Assembly: GCF_000407545.1 (NCBI RefSeq) | Contig: NZ_ASWH01000001.1 | Coordinates: 2,936,001 to 3,000,000 of the forward strand | Length of the DNA: 64,000 nucleotides | Direction of reading: 5' to 3' | From: Enterococcus gilvus ATCC BAA-350 | Lineage (GTDB): Bacteria > Bacillota > Bacilli > Lactobacillales > Enterococcaceae | In this document: piece by piece, positions 25,425 to 35,278 of the stretch | How positions within the stretch are numbered: the first letter of the stretch is position 1 | Layout of the letters: every line of letters starts with the position of its first letter | Translations under genes and position numbers: made by a program | Notes under the pieces: model-generated | The model's database searches: none | Told to the model about the DNA's origin: nothing | What the model saw: only the letters and a program-made list of their open reading frames with translations

Positions 25425-25722
25425 GTCAGTTCTGCTTTTTGCAGGATTCTAAAGCGTGCTCATTATTCTACATTGATACCTAACATCTCAATACGTGATG
25501 TCTAGCAGAATGATAGGCGTGATGAGGATCAACGGTTCTTTTTTCGGGTTTTGAAAAAAGAACACTCCTTTTGACGAATTAGCTGCAAGTCCAACGTGTC
25601 GGTATTCATTGGCCCTATCAAAATACATCCTGCAAACCGGGAACAGCGCTCCCCAGCCAAATCCCTACATCCCGCGGTCGTCGTAGGGCGTGTTATCTAT
25701 CGAAATAAAGTGAGGTTATTAC
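25425..25722 (+). promoter_or_regulatory. Structured 5' region of the MFS transporter gene
   Basis: No gene is visible in these 300 bp. There is a perfect 11-bp hairpin GTTCTTTTTTC (25535-25545) / GAAAAAAGAAC (25553-25563) and a CCCTAC/GTAGGG pairing (25663-25668, 25683-25688) close to the start codon. I do not recognise a riboswitch class. A -35-like TTGACG follows the first hairpin at about 25571, without a clear -10. Confidence 0.35.
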
Positions 25723-27093
25723 ATGAAAGAAAAGAAAATCCATTTGTTGTTAGCGGTCCTTGCCACAGGGATCATGTCCTTTGCCGGTGTGCTGATCGAG
25801 ACTGCCATGAACGTCACGTTCCCGACACTGATCAAGCAGTTCGGCATCTCTACCGGTATGGTGCAGTGGGTCACGACGATCTATCTCCTAGTGATCTCCA
25901 TCATGGTGCCTTTTTCCAATTATTTATTGAAGAATTTTTCGATTCGGAAATTATTTATCGTTGCCAATCTCTTTTTTATTGCAGGATTAGTGATTGATCT
26001 CTGGTCGCCTTCCTACAGTATTTTATTGATTGGACGTCTATTCCAAGGGGTCAGCACGGGAATTGCTTTGCCCTTGATGTTCCATATTATTTTGAATTTC
26101 ACGCCTATGCACAAGCGCGGGACCATGATGGGGGTGGGAACATTGACCACGTCCATCGCGCCAGCGATCGGCCCGACGTATGGAGGGATCATGACTGCGA
26201 GTCTTTCGTGGCATTCGATTTTCTTATTCCTGTTGCCGGTATTGGCGATTTCATTGGTTATCGGACTTTATGCGATTCCTGAGATGCCTGTCAAAAAGCG
26301 GGGCACATTGGATTTTGTCAGTCTGATCGGTGTGGCACTGCTCTTCAGCGGCCTGCTGATGTTCTTGAATCAAATCGGCAGCATGACCAGTCTCCTTTCG
26401 TTAGCGATCGGTCTTGTCGGACTGGTGATTTTTTACCGACAAGCAACACGAGGGAAAAATCCGCTGGTAAGGATCGACGTATTGAAGAACCGTGTGTTTG
26501 TTTTATTTTTATGCGGCTTTTTAGTCTGTCAGTTCTTGCTCTTGGGGATCTCCTTTGTCTTGCCAAACTTCATTCAGATCGTTTTAGGCAAAGATGCCTT
26601 TATCGCAGGACTTGTAATGATGCCCGGTGCAGCTGTTGGCGCGCTTTTGGCCCCTATCTCTGGCCGTGTTCTTGATACCTTTGGTCCGAAAAAACCGATC
26701 CTGCTTGGCTTGAGCTTCGCTACGATCGGTTGGATCATTTTGACCGTCTTGTTACGTTCTCCGCTGCTCCTTGGATTTGTTGCAGGGCACGTCTTTTATA
26801 TGATCGGTATCGGTTTTTCCTATAGTAATTTGATGACGACGGGAATGAATCTGCTCTCAGAAGAAGCCTATGGCGACGGCAATACGCTGTTCAATACCCT
26901 TCAGCAATTTTCTGGTGCAGTGGCTACAGCGATCGTTGCCACCATCATCAATTTGGCACAACAATCGCAACCGGACTTTATCGCCGCGACCGTGACTGGC
27001 TCACAGATTTCTCTGCTTTTCTTATTGGCTTTGTTAGTCCTCGTGCTTATCGCGTGCGTCCTTCATTTCCGCAATGAACCAGCAGTCGATTAA
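25723..27093 (+). CDS. MFS multidrug transporter, DHA2 (EmrB/QacA) type
   Basis: The 456-residue protein has about fourteen hydrophobic segments and DHA2 hallmarks: motif A-like LIGRLFQGVSTGIALPL and motif C-like TSIAPAIGPTYGGIM. DHA2 proteins export drugs, bile acids or metabolites by proton antiport at the cytoplasmic membrane. It starts at ATG 25723 after GTGAGG and is monocistronic, followed by a terminator. Substrate cannot be read from sequence. Confidence 0.88.
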   Translation: MKEKKIHLLLAVLATGIMSFAGVLIETAMNVTFPTLIKQFGISTGMVQWVTTIYLLVISIMVPFSNYLLKNFSIRKLFIVANLFFIAGLVIDLWSPSYSILLIGRLFQGVSTGIALPLMFHIILNFTPMHKRGTMMGVGTLTTSIAPAIGPTYGGIMTASLSWHSIFLFLLPVLAISLVIGLYAIPEMPVKKRGTLDFVSLIGVALLFSGLLMFLNQIGSMTSLLSLAIGLVGLVIFYRQATRGKNPLVRIDVLKNRVFVLFLCGFLVCQFLLLGISFVLPNFIQIVLGKDAFIAGLVMMPGAAVGALLAPISGRVLDTFGPKKPILLGLSFATIGWIILTVLLRSPLLLGFVAGHVFYMIGIGFSYSNLMTTGMNLLSEEAYGDGNTLFNTLQQFSGAVATAIVATIINLAQQSQPDFIAATVTGSQISLLFLLALLVLVLIACVLHFRNEPAVD

Positions 27094-27105
27094 ATCAATG
27101 GAAAG

Positions 27106-27144
27106 AAAACGGGCGAATCTTCAATGAAGGTTCGCTCGTTTTTC
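27106..27144 (+). terminator. Terminator of the DHA2 transporter gene
   Basis: AAAACGGGCGAATCTTC pairs imperfectly with GAAGGTTCGCTCGTTTTT across a 3-nt loop, followed by T residues. Confidence 0.75.
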
Positions 27145-27191
27145 TGTTTTATCCTGTTAAACTGAAGGTATCACGTTTGGAGGGAGCACCT

Positions 27192-27638
27192 ATGACATTA
27201 GGAACAAATTTTTTTACCGCTCGCAAGAAGCAAAGCCTTTCTCAAGAGGACGTCGCAGAACACCTTGGTGTCAGCAGACAAACCATCTCGAAATGGGAGC
27301 TGGATGAGACACTGCCGGACATCAATCAATCGAAAAAGCTGGCCGCCATCTATAAAGTTTCCTTAGATGAATTGATTGAATTTGATCCTGATTTGAACGA
27401 CATCAAAGAAGTGATCGCAAAGACTAGTGAAGAGAAGCAGCAAAAAATCGACTGGACGTCGGTATGGTCGGAGAAATACCCGATCCTGGGAACCTATCAA
27501 AAGACCGTTGATTTGAATGATTATGTTCCGAAACTGATCGACCTGCTTCACCGTTTGAAAAAGGATTATGGCTACAACGACCAAGATGCCTTCCTTGTAT
27601 TGAAGGATCTCTTGGCCCACGTTTGGAAAAACAACTAG
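27192..27638 (+). CDS. XRE family helix-turn-helix regulator
   Basis: The start is ATG 27192, nine bases after TTTGGAGGGAG. The 148-residue protein has an N-terminal XRE HTH (about 5-60: SQEDVAEHLGVSRQTISKWE) and a C-terminal region without recognised domain (about 75-148). It may sense a ligand through that region. It is monocistronic between two terminators, so the regulon is unclear. Confidence 0.85.
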   Translation: MTLGTNFFTARKKQSLSQEDVAEHLGVSRQTISKWELDETLPDINQSKKLAAIYKVSLDELIEFDPDLNDIKEVIAKTSEEKQQKIDWTSVWSEKYPILGTYQKTVDLNDYVPKLIDLLHRLKKDYGYNDQDAFLVLKDLLAHVWKNN

Positions 27639-27642
27639 CAAA

Positions 27643-27670
27643 GAAGCCGTGACTCAAAAGTCACGGCTTT
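27643..27670. terminator. Bidirectional terminator between XRE and MFS genes
   Basis: AAGCCGTGACT and AGTCACGGCTT pair perfectly around a CAAA tetraloop; converging genes lie on both sides. Confidence 0.85.
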
Positions 27671-27673
27671 TGC

Positions 27674-28882
27674 TTATTCTTCACATTCTGTCCCTTGACT
27701 TATGGTCACTGGGGATTCGCTTTTTTTCACTTGGAAGATCAATAGAATCGCCAGTAAAACGATCCCTGCACCAAAAATCGGGGTATAGGCGATCCCCATG
27801 CTGCCGGTGACTTGCGCACCGATCGTTGAGCCTAAGGTGATCCCGATATTGAAGGCAGCAATGTTCAAAGCAGAAGCCAGCGTGATATCTTGAGGCACGT
27901 ATTTTTCCGCTAACTGCACGACGTACAATTGCAGGCCTGGAACGTTCATGAACGCGAACAACCCTAAAAGCAATGCTGCAAACAAGCCTAAAAGGCTGTT
28001 GCCAACCACGATCGTCACAAATAAAAAGACCAAAGCTATCATCAAAAGGCCAAACATCTTGATCAATGACGCGAGGGGCTTTTCATTCGCGAAATGTCCG
28101 CCGACGGTATTGCCGATCGCCACCATCACACCATAAACGATCAGAATAATCACAACGGCACTCGCAGAAAAACCAAAGCCTTCTAAAATCGGGGATAGGT
28201 ACGTATACGCCGCAAACGTACCGCCGTATCCAAAGGCTGTGATCAAGAAAGACATCACCAACGGTTTATTCGTAAAGATCCGAGCAAACCCCTTCAAATC
28301 GACTTTACCAGGAATAGGTAAATGACGCGGTACCAAGAAACTGCTGGCGATCAAACCAATCAGGCCGATTGCCGCGATAAAGAGAAAGGACATGTTCCAG
28401 CTTGTTTGCTGTCCAATAAAGGTTCCCAAAGGCACCCCTGTTACAGTCGCTACAGTCAAGCCAGTAAACATGATGGCGATCGCACTTGCCCGCCGTGAAG
28501 GTTCAACGACATCGGCAGCGATCACGGTTGATACCGACATAAAGATCCCGTGTGCCAACGCAGCTAAAATACGCCCCAATAATAATATCGTAAAGGTCGG
28601 TGCAAACGCGGCTAACACATTCCCGCTGATGAACAACAGCATGATCCCCAGCATCAAGCTGCGGCGATTCCATTTCCCTGTTAAAACGGTGAGCAGCGGC
28701 GCACCGATCGTCACGCCTAGCGCGTAAAGGGAGACCGTCAGTCCTGCTTGCGCCAAGGTCACATGGAAGCTATTGACGATCATCGGCAACAGGCCGACGC
28801 TGATAAATTCGGTTGAGCCGATCGCAAAGGCGTTGATCGCGAGGGCTAATAGCGTGAAGTTTGGTGAAATTTTCTTTTCCAT
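27674..28882 (-). CDS. MFS transporter, DHA1 (AraJ/YdhP-like) type
   Basis: The start is ATG 28882 with GAGGAGGAACAAA in front; the longer open frame has no binding site. The 402-residue protein has about twelve membrane helices and the DHA1 motifs GAPLLTVLTGKWNRR (motif A) and TGVPLGTFIGQQTSW (motif C). Relatives export sugars, purine derivatives or drugs. It is divergent from an HxlR regulator with an operator-like dyad in between, so it is probably under that regulator. Confidence 0.87.
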   Translation of the reverse strand: MEKKISPNFTLLALAINAFAIGSTEFISVGLLPMIVNSFHVTLAQAGLTVSLYALGVTIGAPLLTVLTGKWNRRSLMLGIMLLFISGNVLAAFAPTFTILLLGRILAALAHGIFMSVSTVIAADVVEPSRRASAIAIMFTGLTVATVTGVPLGTFIGQQTSWNMSFLFIAAIGLIGLIASSFLVPRHLPIPGKVDLKGFARIFTNKPLVMSFLITAFGYGGTFAAYTYLSPILEGFGFSASAVVIILIVYGVMVAIGNTVGGHFANEKPLASLIKMFGLLMIALVFLFVTIVVGNSLLGLFAALLLGLFAFMNVPGLQLYVVQLAEKYVPQDITLASALNIAAFNIGITLGSTIGAQVTGSMGIAYTPIFGAGIVLLAILLIFQVKKSESPVTISQGTECEE

Positions 28883-29010
28883 TTTGTTCCTCCTCAGAAA
28901 GGTTTTACGAAGTCTTTCGCACTGGCAAAGCACTGACGCGCGTTCGTGAAACCAGACATCAAAAAATATTTGTAAGCTACGAGAAGATACTATATACTGT
29001 TGATGATCTT

Positions 29011-29045
29011 TTGATAAGTACCCACTTTTTTGTATTATAGGTACC
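29011..29045 (+). promoter_or_regulatory. hxlR promoter with inverted repeat
   Basis: TTGATA (29011-29016), 16 bp, TATTAT (29033-29038) forms a promoter. AAGTACC (29016-29022) and GGTACC (29040-29045) make an inverted repeat that frames the -10 box, a plausible HxlR operator controlling both divergent genes. Confidence 0.5.
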
Positions 29046-29092
29046 TTTTTGTAACTTTTGGATAATATCAACGTTTTTTAGGAGGAATTTTT

Positions 29093-29446
29093 TTGGAGAA
29101 TCGTGCATATATGATCGGTGTAGAAGCAACAATGGATGTCATCGGCGGCAAATGGAAGCCTATCATCCTTTGCAACCTACGTCACGGACCGATGCGGCCC
29201 AGTGATTTGAAACGGAGTATCACAGGGATCAGCCAAAAAATGCTGACGCAGCAGCTTCGTGAATTAGAAGAGGACAACATCATCGATCGGAAAGTGTATC
29301 AGCAGGTCCCGCCAAAAGTGGACTATTCCTTGAGTGAATATGGCCGCAGCCTCTCCGATATTTTAGACAGCCTATGCAGTTGGGGCGAGCATCATGTCGC
29401 TCACCTGCAAGATCAGGGGCAGGATGTTTGCTTGAAGGCCAACTAA
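29093..29446 (+). CDS. HxlR family transcriptional regulator
   Basis: The gene starts with TTG 29093, seven bases after GGAGG. The 117-residue protein is a single winged-helix HxlR domain with the hallmark IGGKWKPIILCNLRHGPMRPSDLKR and ISQKMLTQQLRELEEDNII. HxlR proteins sense aldehydes, redox stress or drugs; some use a Cys, and here Cys residues occur at about 27, 95 and 112. It is divergent from the DHA1 exporter and probably regulates it. Confidence 0.9.
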   Translation: MENRAYMIGVEATMDVIGGKWKPIILCNLRHGPMRPSDLKRSITGISQKMLTQQLRELEEDNIIDRKVYQQVPPKVDYSLSEYGRSLSDILDSLCSWGEHHVAHLQDQGQDVCLKAN

Positions 29447-29476
29447 AAAGCCGTTCCTCTTTTTCACGACGGCACA

Positions 29477-29519
29477 AAAAAACAGACCCGCGCCGCAAAA
29501 AGCAGCGTGGGTCTGTTTT
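29477..29519. terminator. Bidirectional terminator between hxlR and glpF
   Basis: AAACAGACCCGCGC and GCGTGGGTCTGTTTT arms (one wobble) with A/T runs on both sides. Confidence 0.85.
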
Positions 29520-29520
29520 A

Positions 29521-30237
29521 TTAAACCATCAATTGGAAAACACCATAGGCGATGATTCCGCCGATCATAGGACCTACGACAGGTACCCATGCATAGTGCC
29601 AATCGGAGGTTCCTTTATTGGCGATCGGCAAAATAGCGTGGGCCAAGCGAGGACCTAAATCTCTGGCTGGATTGATCGCATAGCCTGTTGGTCCTCCCAA
29701 GGAAAGACCGAGTGCCAAGATAAGACCGGCTACGGCAAAGATATTCGTTCCAGGTGCGAATGATGTTTGTGTGAATGCAAACAGTCCTAAGACCAAGACA
29801 AACGTACCAATGATCTCTGTTATTAAGTTTGCAGGATACCGGCGGATCGCAGGTCCCGTCGCAAAGGTTCCTAAAATCGCTGCCTGATCCTTCGTGGCTT
29901 CCCAATGAGGCAAATACGCTAACCAGACAAGTGCGGCGCCGACAAAAGCACCCGCCATTTGCGCGACGATAAAGGGAACTACTAAGCTATAAGAAATCGA
30001 ACCATTCAGCGCCATCGCCAAAGTAACTGCTGGATTCAAGTGTGCAGGCCCCATGAAGCCGGAGATATACGCCCCCATCATTACCGCCATTCCCCAGCCC
30101 ATCGCAATCACGATCCAACCGGAAGCCTGCGCCTTACTCTTATTCAGATTTACCGCTGCACAGACACCGTCACCTAATAAGACTAAGATCATCGTGCCGA
30201 TAAATTCACCCATTACCTGTGTCATATCACCGCTCAT
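29521..30237 (-). CDS. glpF: Glycerol facilitator (MIP family)
   Basis: The 238-residue protein has six membrane helices and the two NPA boxes HLNPAVTLAMAL and INPARDLGPR (NPAR with following Asp, typical of glycerol facilitators). It admits glycerol by diffusion. It is the last gene of glpK-glpO-glpF, its start directly abutting the glpO stop. A second MIP gene in the window belongs to the lactate racemase locus. Confidence 0.92.
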   Translation of the reverse strand: MSGDMTQVMGEFIGTMILVLLGDGVCAAVNLNKSKAQASGWIVIAMGWGMAVMMGAYISGFMGPAHLNPAVTLAMALNGSISYSLVVPFIVAQMAGAFVGAALVWLAYLPHWEATKDQAAILGTFATGPAIRRYPANLITEIIGTFVLVLGLFAFTQTSFAPGTNIFAVAGLILALGLSLGGPTGYAINPARDLGPRLAHAILPIANKGTSDWHYAWVPVVGPMIGGIIAYGVFQLMV

Positions 30238-32076
30238 TTAGTTGTTTCCTCCTGTCTTTAGCTGGGTCAGATCTGATTCGTCGATCGCCGCAGCCAATTG
30301 TGCAGCGACCTCTGCTTTTTCCGCTTCTTCCCATTCGAAGTAGGCGGCCATCGCATCAAGGACTGGTTGACGCAGAGCATCTACCGTATCTCTTTCAAAT
30401 AAAAGATGATTGGTCCGACGCAATAAATAATCTACGGGAGTTAAGACCATTTCTTCTTCCATGCCATAGCGCAAACGCGCCGATTCAGCCAGACTCATTC
30501 CCGGATACGCGTCCATTTCTTTTGCCAACTGGAAGATCTTGCTGGCGTTCGTGCCGTAAAAATCAGCGATATACGCGGCCTCTTCCTCTGAAAGACCTGC
30601 AGCAACGCCGATTTTGGCTTGTTCAACCACCATTTCAGCTACTTTGGTAGGATCAAAATCCCCACCGGAAACGGCATAGGTTTTTGAATCCACTTCTTTA
30701 AAGGTCAAGTCGTAGTCTTCCTGCAAGAGCTTGCGGATCAATTCGATGGCACCGGCTGCCATTTTACGATAATCCGTGATTTTCCCTCCTGATAAAGTGA
30801 TCATGCCATCGGGTGCCTGCTCCAAAGAACTGCCGCGAGAAACCGAAGAAGGTGCCAACCGTTTTTCTGCACGACTGCTTTCAAGGTTGTTCAATACATC
30901 CTCTACTTCATCTCGGGTCGCTTTGCCATCTTTATAATCCGTCACTACGTCCACGGCTTGTTGGAAGCTTTGGGTCGAGATATTTCCGTTATCGCCGCCA
31001 TTGTAGTCTGATCCAGCATTTCCGATCAGCAATGGCCGCAGTCCTGCCCAGCTGCTCTCGATATCTTGGAGCGTCAGCTTCGCTTCAGGATAACGGTGGT
31101 TGATGACTGTCAGTAAATAATCCACGTCTTCTTGCGTGACCTTCGGATCGACATAATCTCCTTGGTAATCCGTGTCCGTCGTCCCAAAATAAGTTTTGTT
31201 TTCCCGCGGGATCGCAAACACCATGCGGCCATCATTTTGAGCAGTATCAAAATAGGTCGGCTGAGGAACGGGTAATTTCTTTGCATCGACCACTAAATGA
31301 ACGCCTTTTGTTGGACGCATTTTAGGCAAGATAGGCTGCGTAAAATTCATGTTGCGAACTTTATCGACCCATGGACCACTTGTGTTGATCACTAATTTGG
31401 CGTGGATCTCGATCGTTTCGCCCGTCAACAAATCGCGCGCTTTGACGCCGATGATCTTATCCCCTTCATAGAGGAAGCCGACTGCTTTCATTTTGCTGAC
31501 CATGTGACCGCCATCGGAAGCGGCTTGCTTGATATTTTCGATCACCAACCGTGCGTCGTTGTTCCGAAAGTCCAAATACACGCCTGCACCTTGAAGCCCT
31601 TCCTTCTTGATGAAGGGCTCTCTCTCCAATACTTCTTCCGGAGTCAATGTGTAATTTTCAAAGTTGGTTCCCTTCACATTGGCTAATTGATCGTAGATGT
31701 CCATAGCGACTTTGACTGAGAACATGCTGAAGGTCGTGGGTCCTTCGTCATTATAGATAGGCAAAAGCATGGGATCAGGTTTCGGAATATGCGGAGCGAT
31801 CCCTTGAACGATCGCTCGTTCCGTGACCGTATCTGCGACCACTTCTACATCAAAGTTCTTCAAATAACGAATACCGCCATGGACCAGCTTCGTGGAGCGT
31901 GAAGAGGTTCCCTCTGAAAAATCCTGCATTTCGATCAGCCCGGTCTTCATTCCGGCTGCGGCTGCTTGGATCGCGACGCCCGCACCTGTGATGCCGCCGC
32001 CGATGATCAATAGATCCATTTCTTCCTTTTTAAGGACTTGAATACTTTCTTTACGCGTTGCTTTTGAAAATGACAT
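30238..32076 (-). CDS. glpO: Alpha-glycerophosphate oxidase
   Basis: The start ATG 32076 lies eight bases after GAGGAG; a GTG three codons earlier overlaps that site. The 612-residue FAD enzyme has the dinucleotide motif IIGGGITGAG (about 24-33) and an internal insertion (about 365-430) that distinguishes streptococcal/enterococcal GlpO from GlpD dehydrogenases. It oxidises glycerol 3-phosphate to dihydroxyacetone phosphate with O2, forming H2O2. It resembles the E. casseliflavus enzyme closely from memory, but the insert sequence differs. Flanked by glpK and glpF. Confidence 0.95.
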   Translation of the reverse strand: MSFSKATRKESIQVLKKEEMDLLIIGGGITGAGVAIQAAAAGMKTGLIEMQDFSEGTSSRSTKLVHGGIRYLKNFDVEVVADTVTERAIVQGIAPHIPKPDPMLLPIYNDEGPTTFSMFSVKVAMDIYDQLANVKGTNFENYTLTPEEVLEREPFIKKEGLQGAGVYLDFRNNDARLVIENIKQAASDGGHMVSKMKAVGFLYEGDKIIGVKARDLLTGETIEIHAKLVINTSGPWVDKVRNMNFTQPILPKMRPTKGVHLVVDAKKLPVPQPTYFDTAQNDGRMVFAIPRENKTYFGTTDTDYQGDYVDPKVTQEDVDYLLTVINHRYPEAKLTLQDIESSWAGLRPLLIGNAGSDYNGGDNGNISTQSFQQAVDVVTDYKDGKATRDEVEDVLNNLESSRAEKRLAPSSVSRGSSLEQAPDGMITLSGGKITDYRKMAAGAIELIRKLLQEDYDLTFKEVDSKTYAVSGGDFDPTKVAEMVVEQAKIGVAAGLSEEEAAYIADFYGTNASKIFQLAKEMDAYPGMSLAESARLRYGMEEEMVLTPVDYLLRRTNHLLFERDTVDALRQPVLDAMAAYFEWEEAEKAEVAAQLAAAIDESDLTQLKTGGNN

Positions 32077-32094
32077 TTCGTTCACTCCTCACTT

Positions 32095-33648
<1,554 letters not shown>

Positions 33649-33775
33649 TTATCCTAACGTGCATTCCGCATTGAAAACAGTCAATTATTAAAACGATTTC
33701 ACGATTTAGTGGCAGTTTCTCTCCAAAACTCTGTTATATCAAAGAATCCAGAAAGCCAAAATTTTTTTCTTTCAT

Positions 33776-33806
33776 CAAAAAAAGCAGCTCCCTAAGGAAC
33801 CGCTCC
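33776..33806 (-). terminator. Terminator of the Nox-like/Mga operon
   Basis: Minus-strand AGCGGTTCC and GGAGCTGCT arms (two wobbles) with a TTAG loop and seven T residues, just past the regulator stop. Confidence 0.7.
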
Positions 33807-33807
33807 A

Positions 33808-35277
33808 TCAATTTTTCGCTTTTTTCAATTGCTCGATCAGTTGCTTTATTTGGTCAAGATCATAGGCAGATTCAAATTCAGACAGGCAATAATGGATCGC
33901 CTCAGAAGGGTCTTCTCCATCTCGGGTACTAACAATCAAATCATACGTCGTTCCCTCACGCAGTTGTTCTACTTGAATCCCCGGGATCGGACGCAATTCT
34001 GAAAACAAATAATGATAATAAGAAATACGGTACACCGGCAATGCCTCCAGATCAATCCCCACAATGACTTCCTTCGCGATGTAAAAATCGATCATCGACA
34101 GGATACTCGCGTAATCGATCAGCAACGCCTGTGTAAGCAAGGTGTCTTGTGCCTTCGCCGGCTCCAAAAAATTACGAGCTGTTTCCTGAAGCATATCTAA
34201 CAATCGACTTCGCTCAATGCCTAGTTTTTCTCGCTGCCGCGCAAGCAGACGTTCAGGCTCGTACCGCGGGAGATAGCCTTGAAAGAAATAGATGCGGTTG
34301 TTGATCTGGGAAAGCTGATAACCTACCGCTTTCTCCTGCTGAATGGACAATCGCCTTGGCCGGTAATGGACAAGGATCATCTCACGGATGTACATATCTA
34401 AAAGAGCCGGCAGCAGCTTTTTGCTCCGCTGCAATTCATATCGATAAAACGTCTCTTCATCCAAAATCGCAAAGGACACCAAAAAGCTGTAAAACATCAT
34501 CGGTTCATACTGGTTCAATTCAAAGGAACTGCGGCTGTTGTATAGGCGGATCAACGGCTCGATGCGTTGAAACAGCGCGTCCTTTTGAAAGAGCCGATAC
34601 GTTGTTTTCAGCCGTGTCTGCTGTGTTTTCTTAGCAGACATGCGCTTCAAGCTGATCCCTAGCCAGCAGGCGATCTCGCTTTTGGACTCAGCAGAAAATT
34701 CCGTCTCTAGCGCACGCTCAAGTCCTCTAAAGAACAGCTGATTCTGATCGGATGCAACGAGGAAACGAGGCCGCATCCTAACTGGAAAATAGCTATAGAT
34801 TTGAAAGTAGAAATACCGAATCTGTAATTCTTCCCCCTGCAAACGGCCATTTTTTATCCGAATATGAAATTCCGCAAGAACCTCATTCAGCTCGCGAAAT
34901 TTACGAAACACGGAGGATTCGCTGGTCGCAAATTCCTGTGTGATCTGCGGGATCGTGAACGTTCGATGCAGCAGCATGTATTCCAACAGTTGAAATTTAA
35001 AGCTGTCTCTTACTAGCGTGGCCGTGATCCCCTCAAGCGTCGTTCTTCTTTCTAAGGCCAGTACCAGCGTAGTACCCTCTTTCGTGAGCGAGAAGCCCAT
35101 GTTTAATTCTTTTCCTAAGTAGGAGAGCTCTTGGCTATACTGATCCAAGCTAGATTTTGACGAATGGATCGCTTCCGCCAGCACATTCGCAGACAGCCTG
35201 CCGCCAGATAAGACTAGATGATGGAGGATCGACAATTGCACTTGTTGATTCTTATCCAATAATTGTTCCATCCTCAT
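33808..35277 (-). CDS. Mga-type helix-turn-helix transcriptional regulator
   Basis: The 489-residue protein has two N-terminal helix-turn-helix regions (about 12-60, and about 100-140: TIPQITQEFATSESSVFRKFREL), a large helical PRD-like middle and a C-terminal EIIB-like segment, the architecture of Mga/AtxA-type regulators. Such proteins activate virulence or sugar genes and are often tuned by PTS phosphorylation. Its start is one base past the stop of the flavoprotein gene upstream, so the two are co-transcribed. Targets unknown; the glp operon is the nearest other neighbour. Confidence 0.8.
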   Translation of the reverse strand: MRMEQLLDKNQQVQLSILHHLVLSGGRLSANVLAEAIHSSKSSLDQYSQELSYLGKELNMGFSLTKEGTTLVLALERRTTLEGITATLVRDSFKFQLLEYMLLHRTFTIPQITQEFATSESSVFRKFRELNEVLAEFHIRIKNGRLQGEELQIRYFYFQIYSYFPVRMRPRFLVASDQNQLFFRGLERALETEFSAESKSEIACWLGISLKRMSAKKTQQTRLKTTYRLFQKDALFQRIEPLIRLYNSRSSFELNQYEPMMFYSFLVSFAILDEETFYRYELQRSKKLLPALLDMYIREMILVHYRPRRLSIQQEKAVGYQLSQINNRIYFFQGYLPRYEPERLLARQREKLGIERSRLLDMLQETARNFLEPAKAQDTLLTQALLIDYASILSMIDFYIAKEVIVGIDLEALPVYRISYYHYLFSELRPIPGIQVEQLREGTTYDLIVSTRDGEDPSEAIHYCLSEFESAYDLDQIKQLIEQLKKAKN

Positions 35278-35278
35278 C

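Noticed and set aside
27674..29071. Long N-terminal extension of the DHA1 transporter to 29071
   Set aside because: It would run through the divergent hxlR promoter; ATG 28882 has a strong ribosome binding site and the first membrane helix follows directly.
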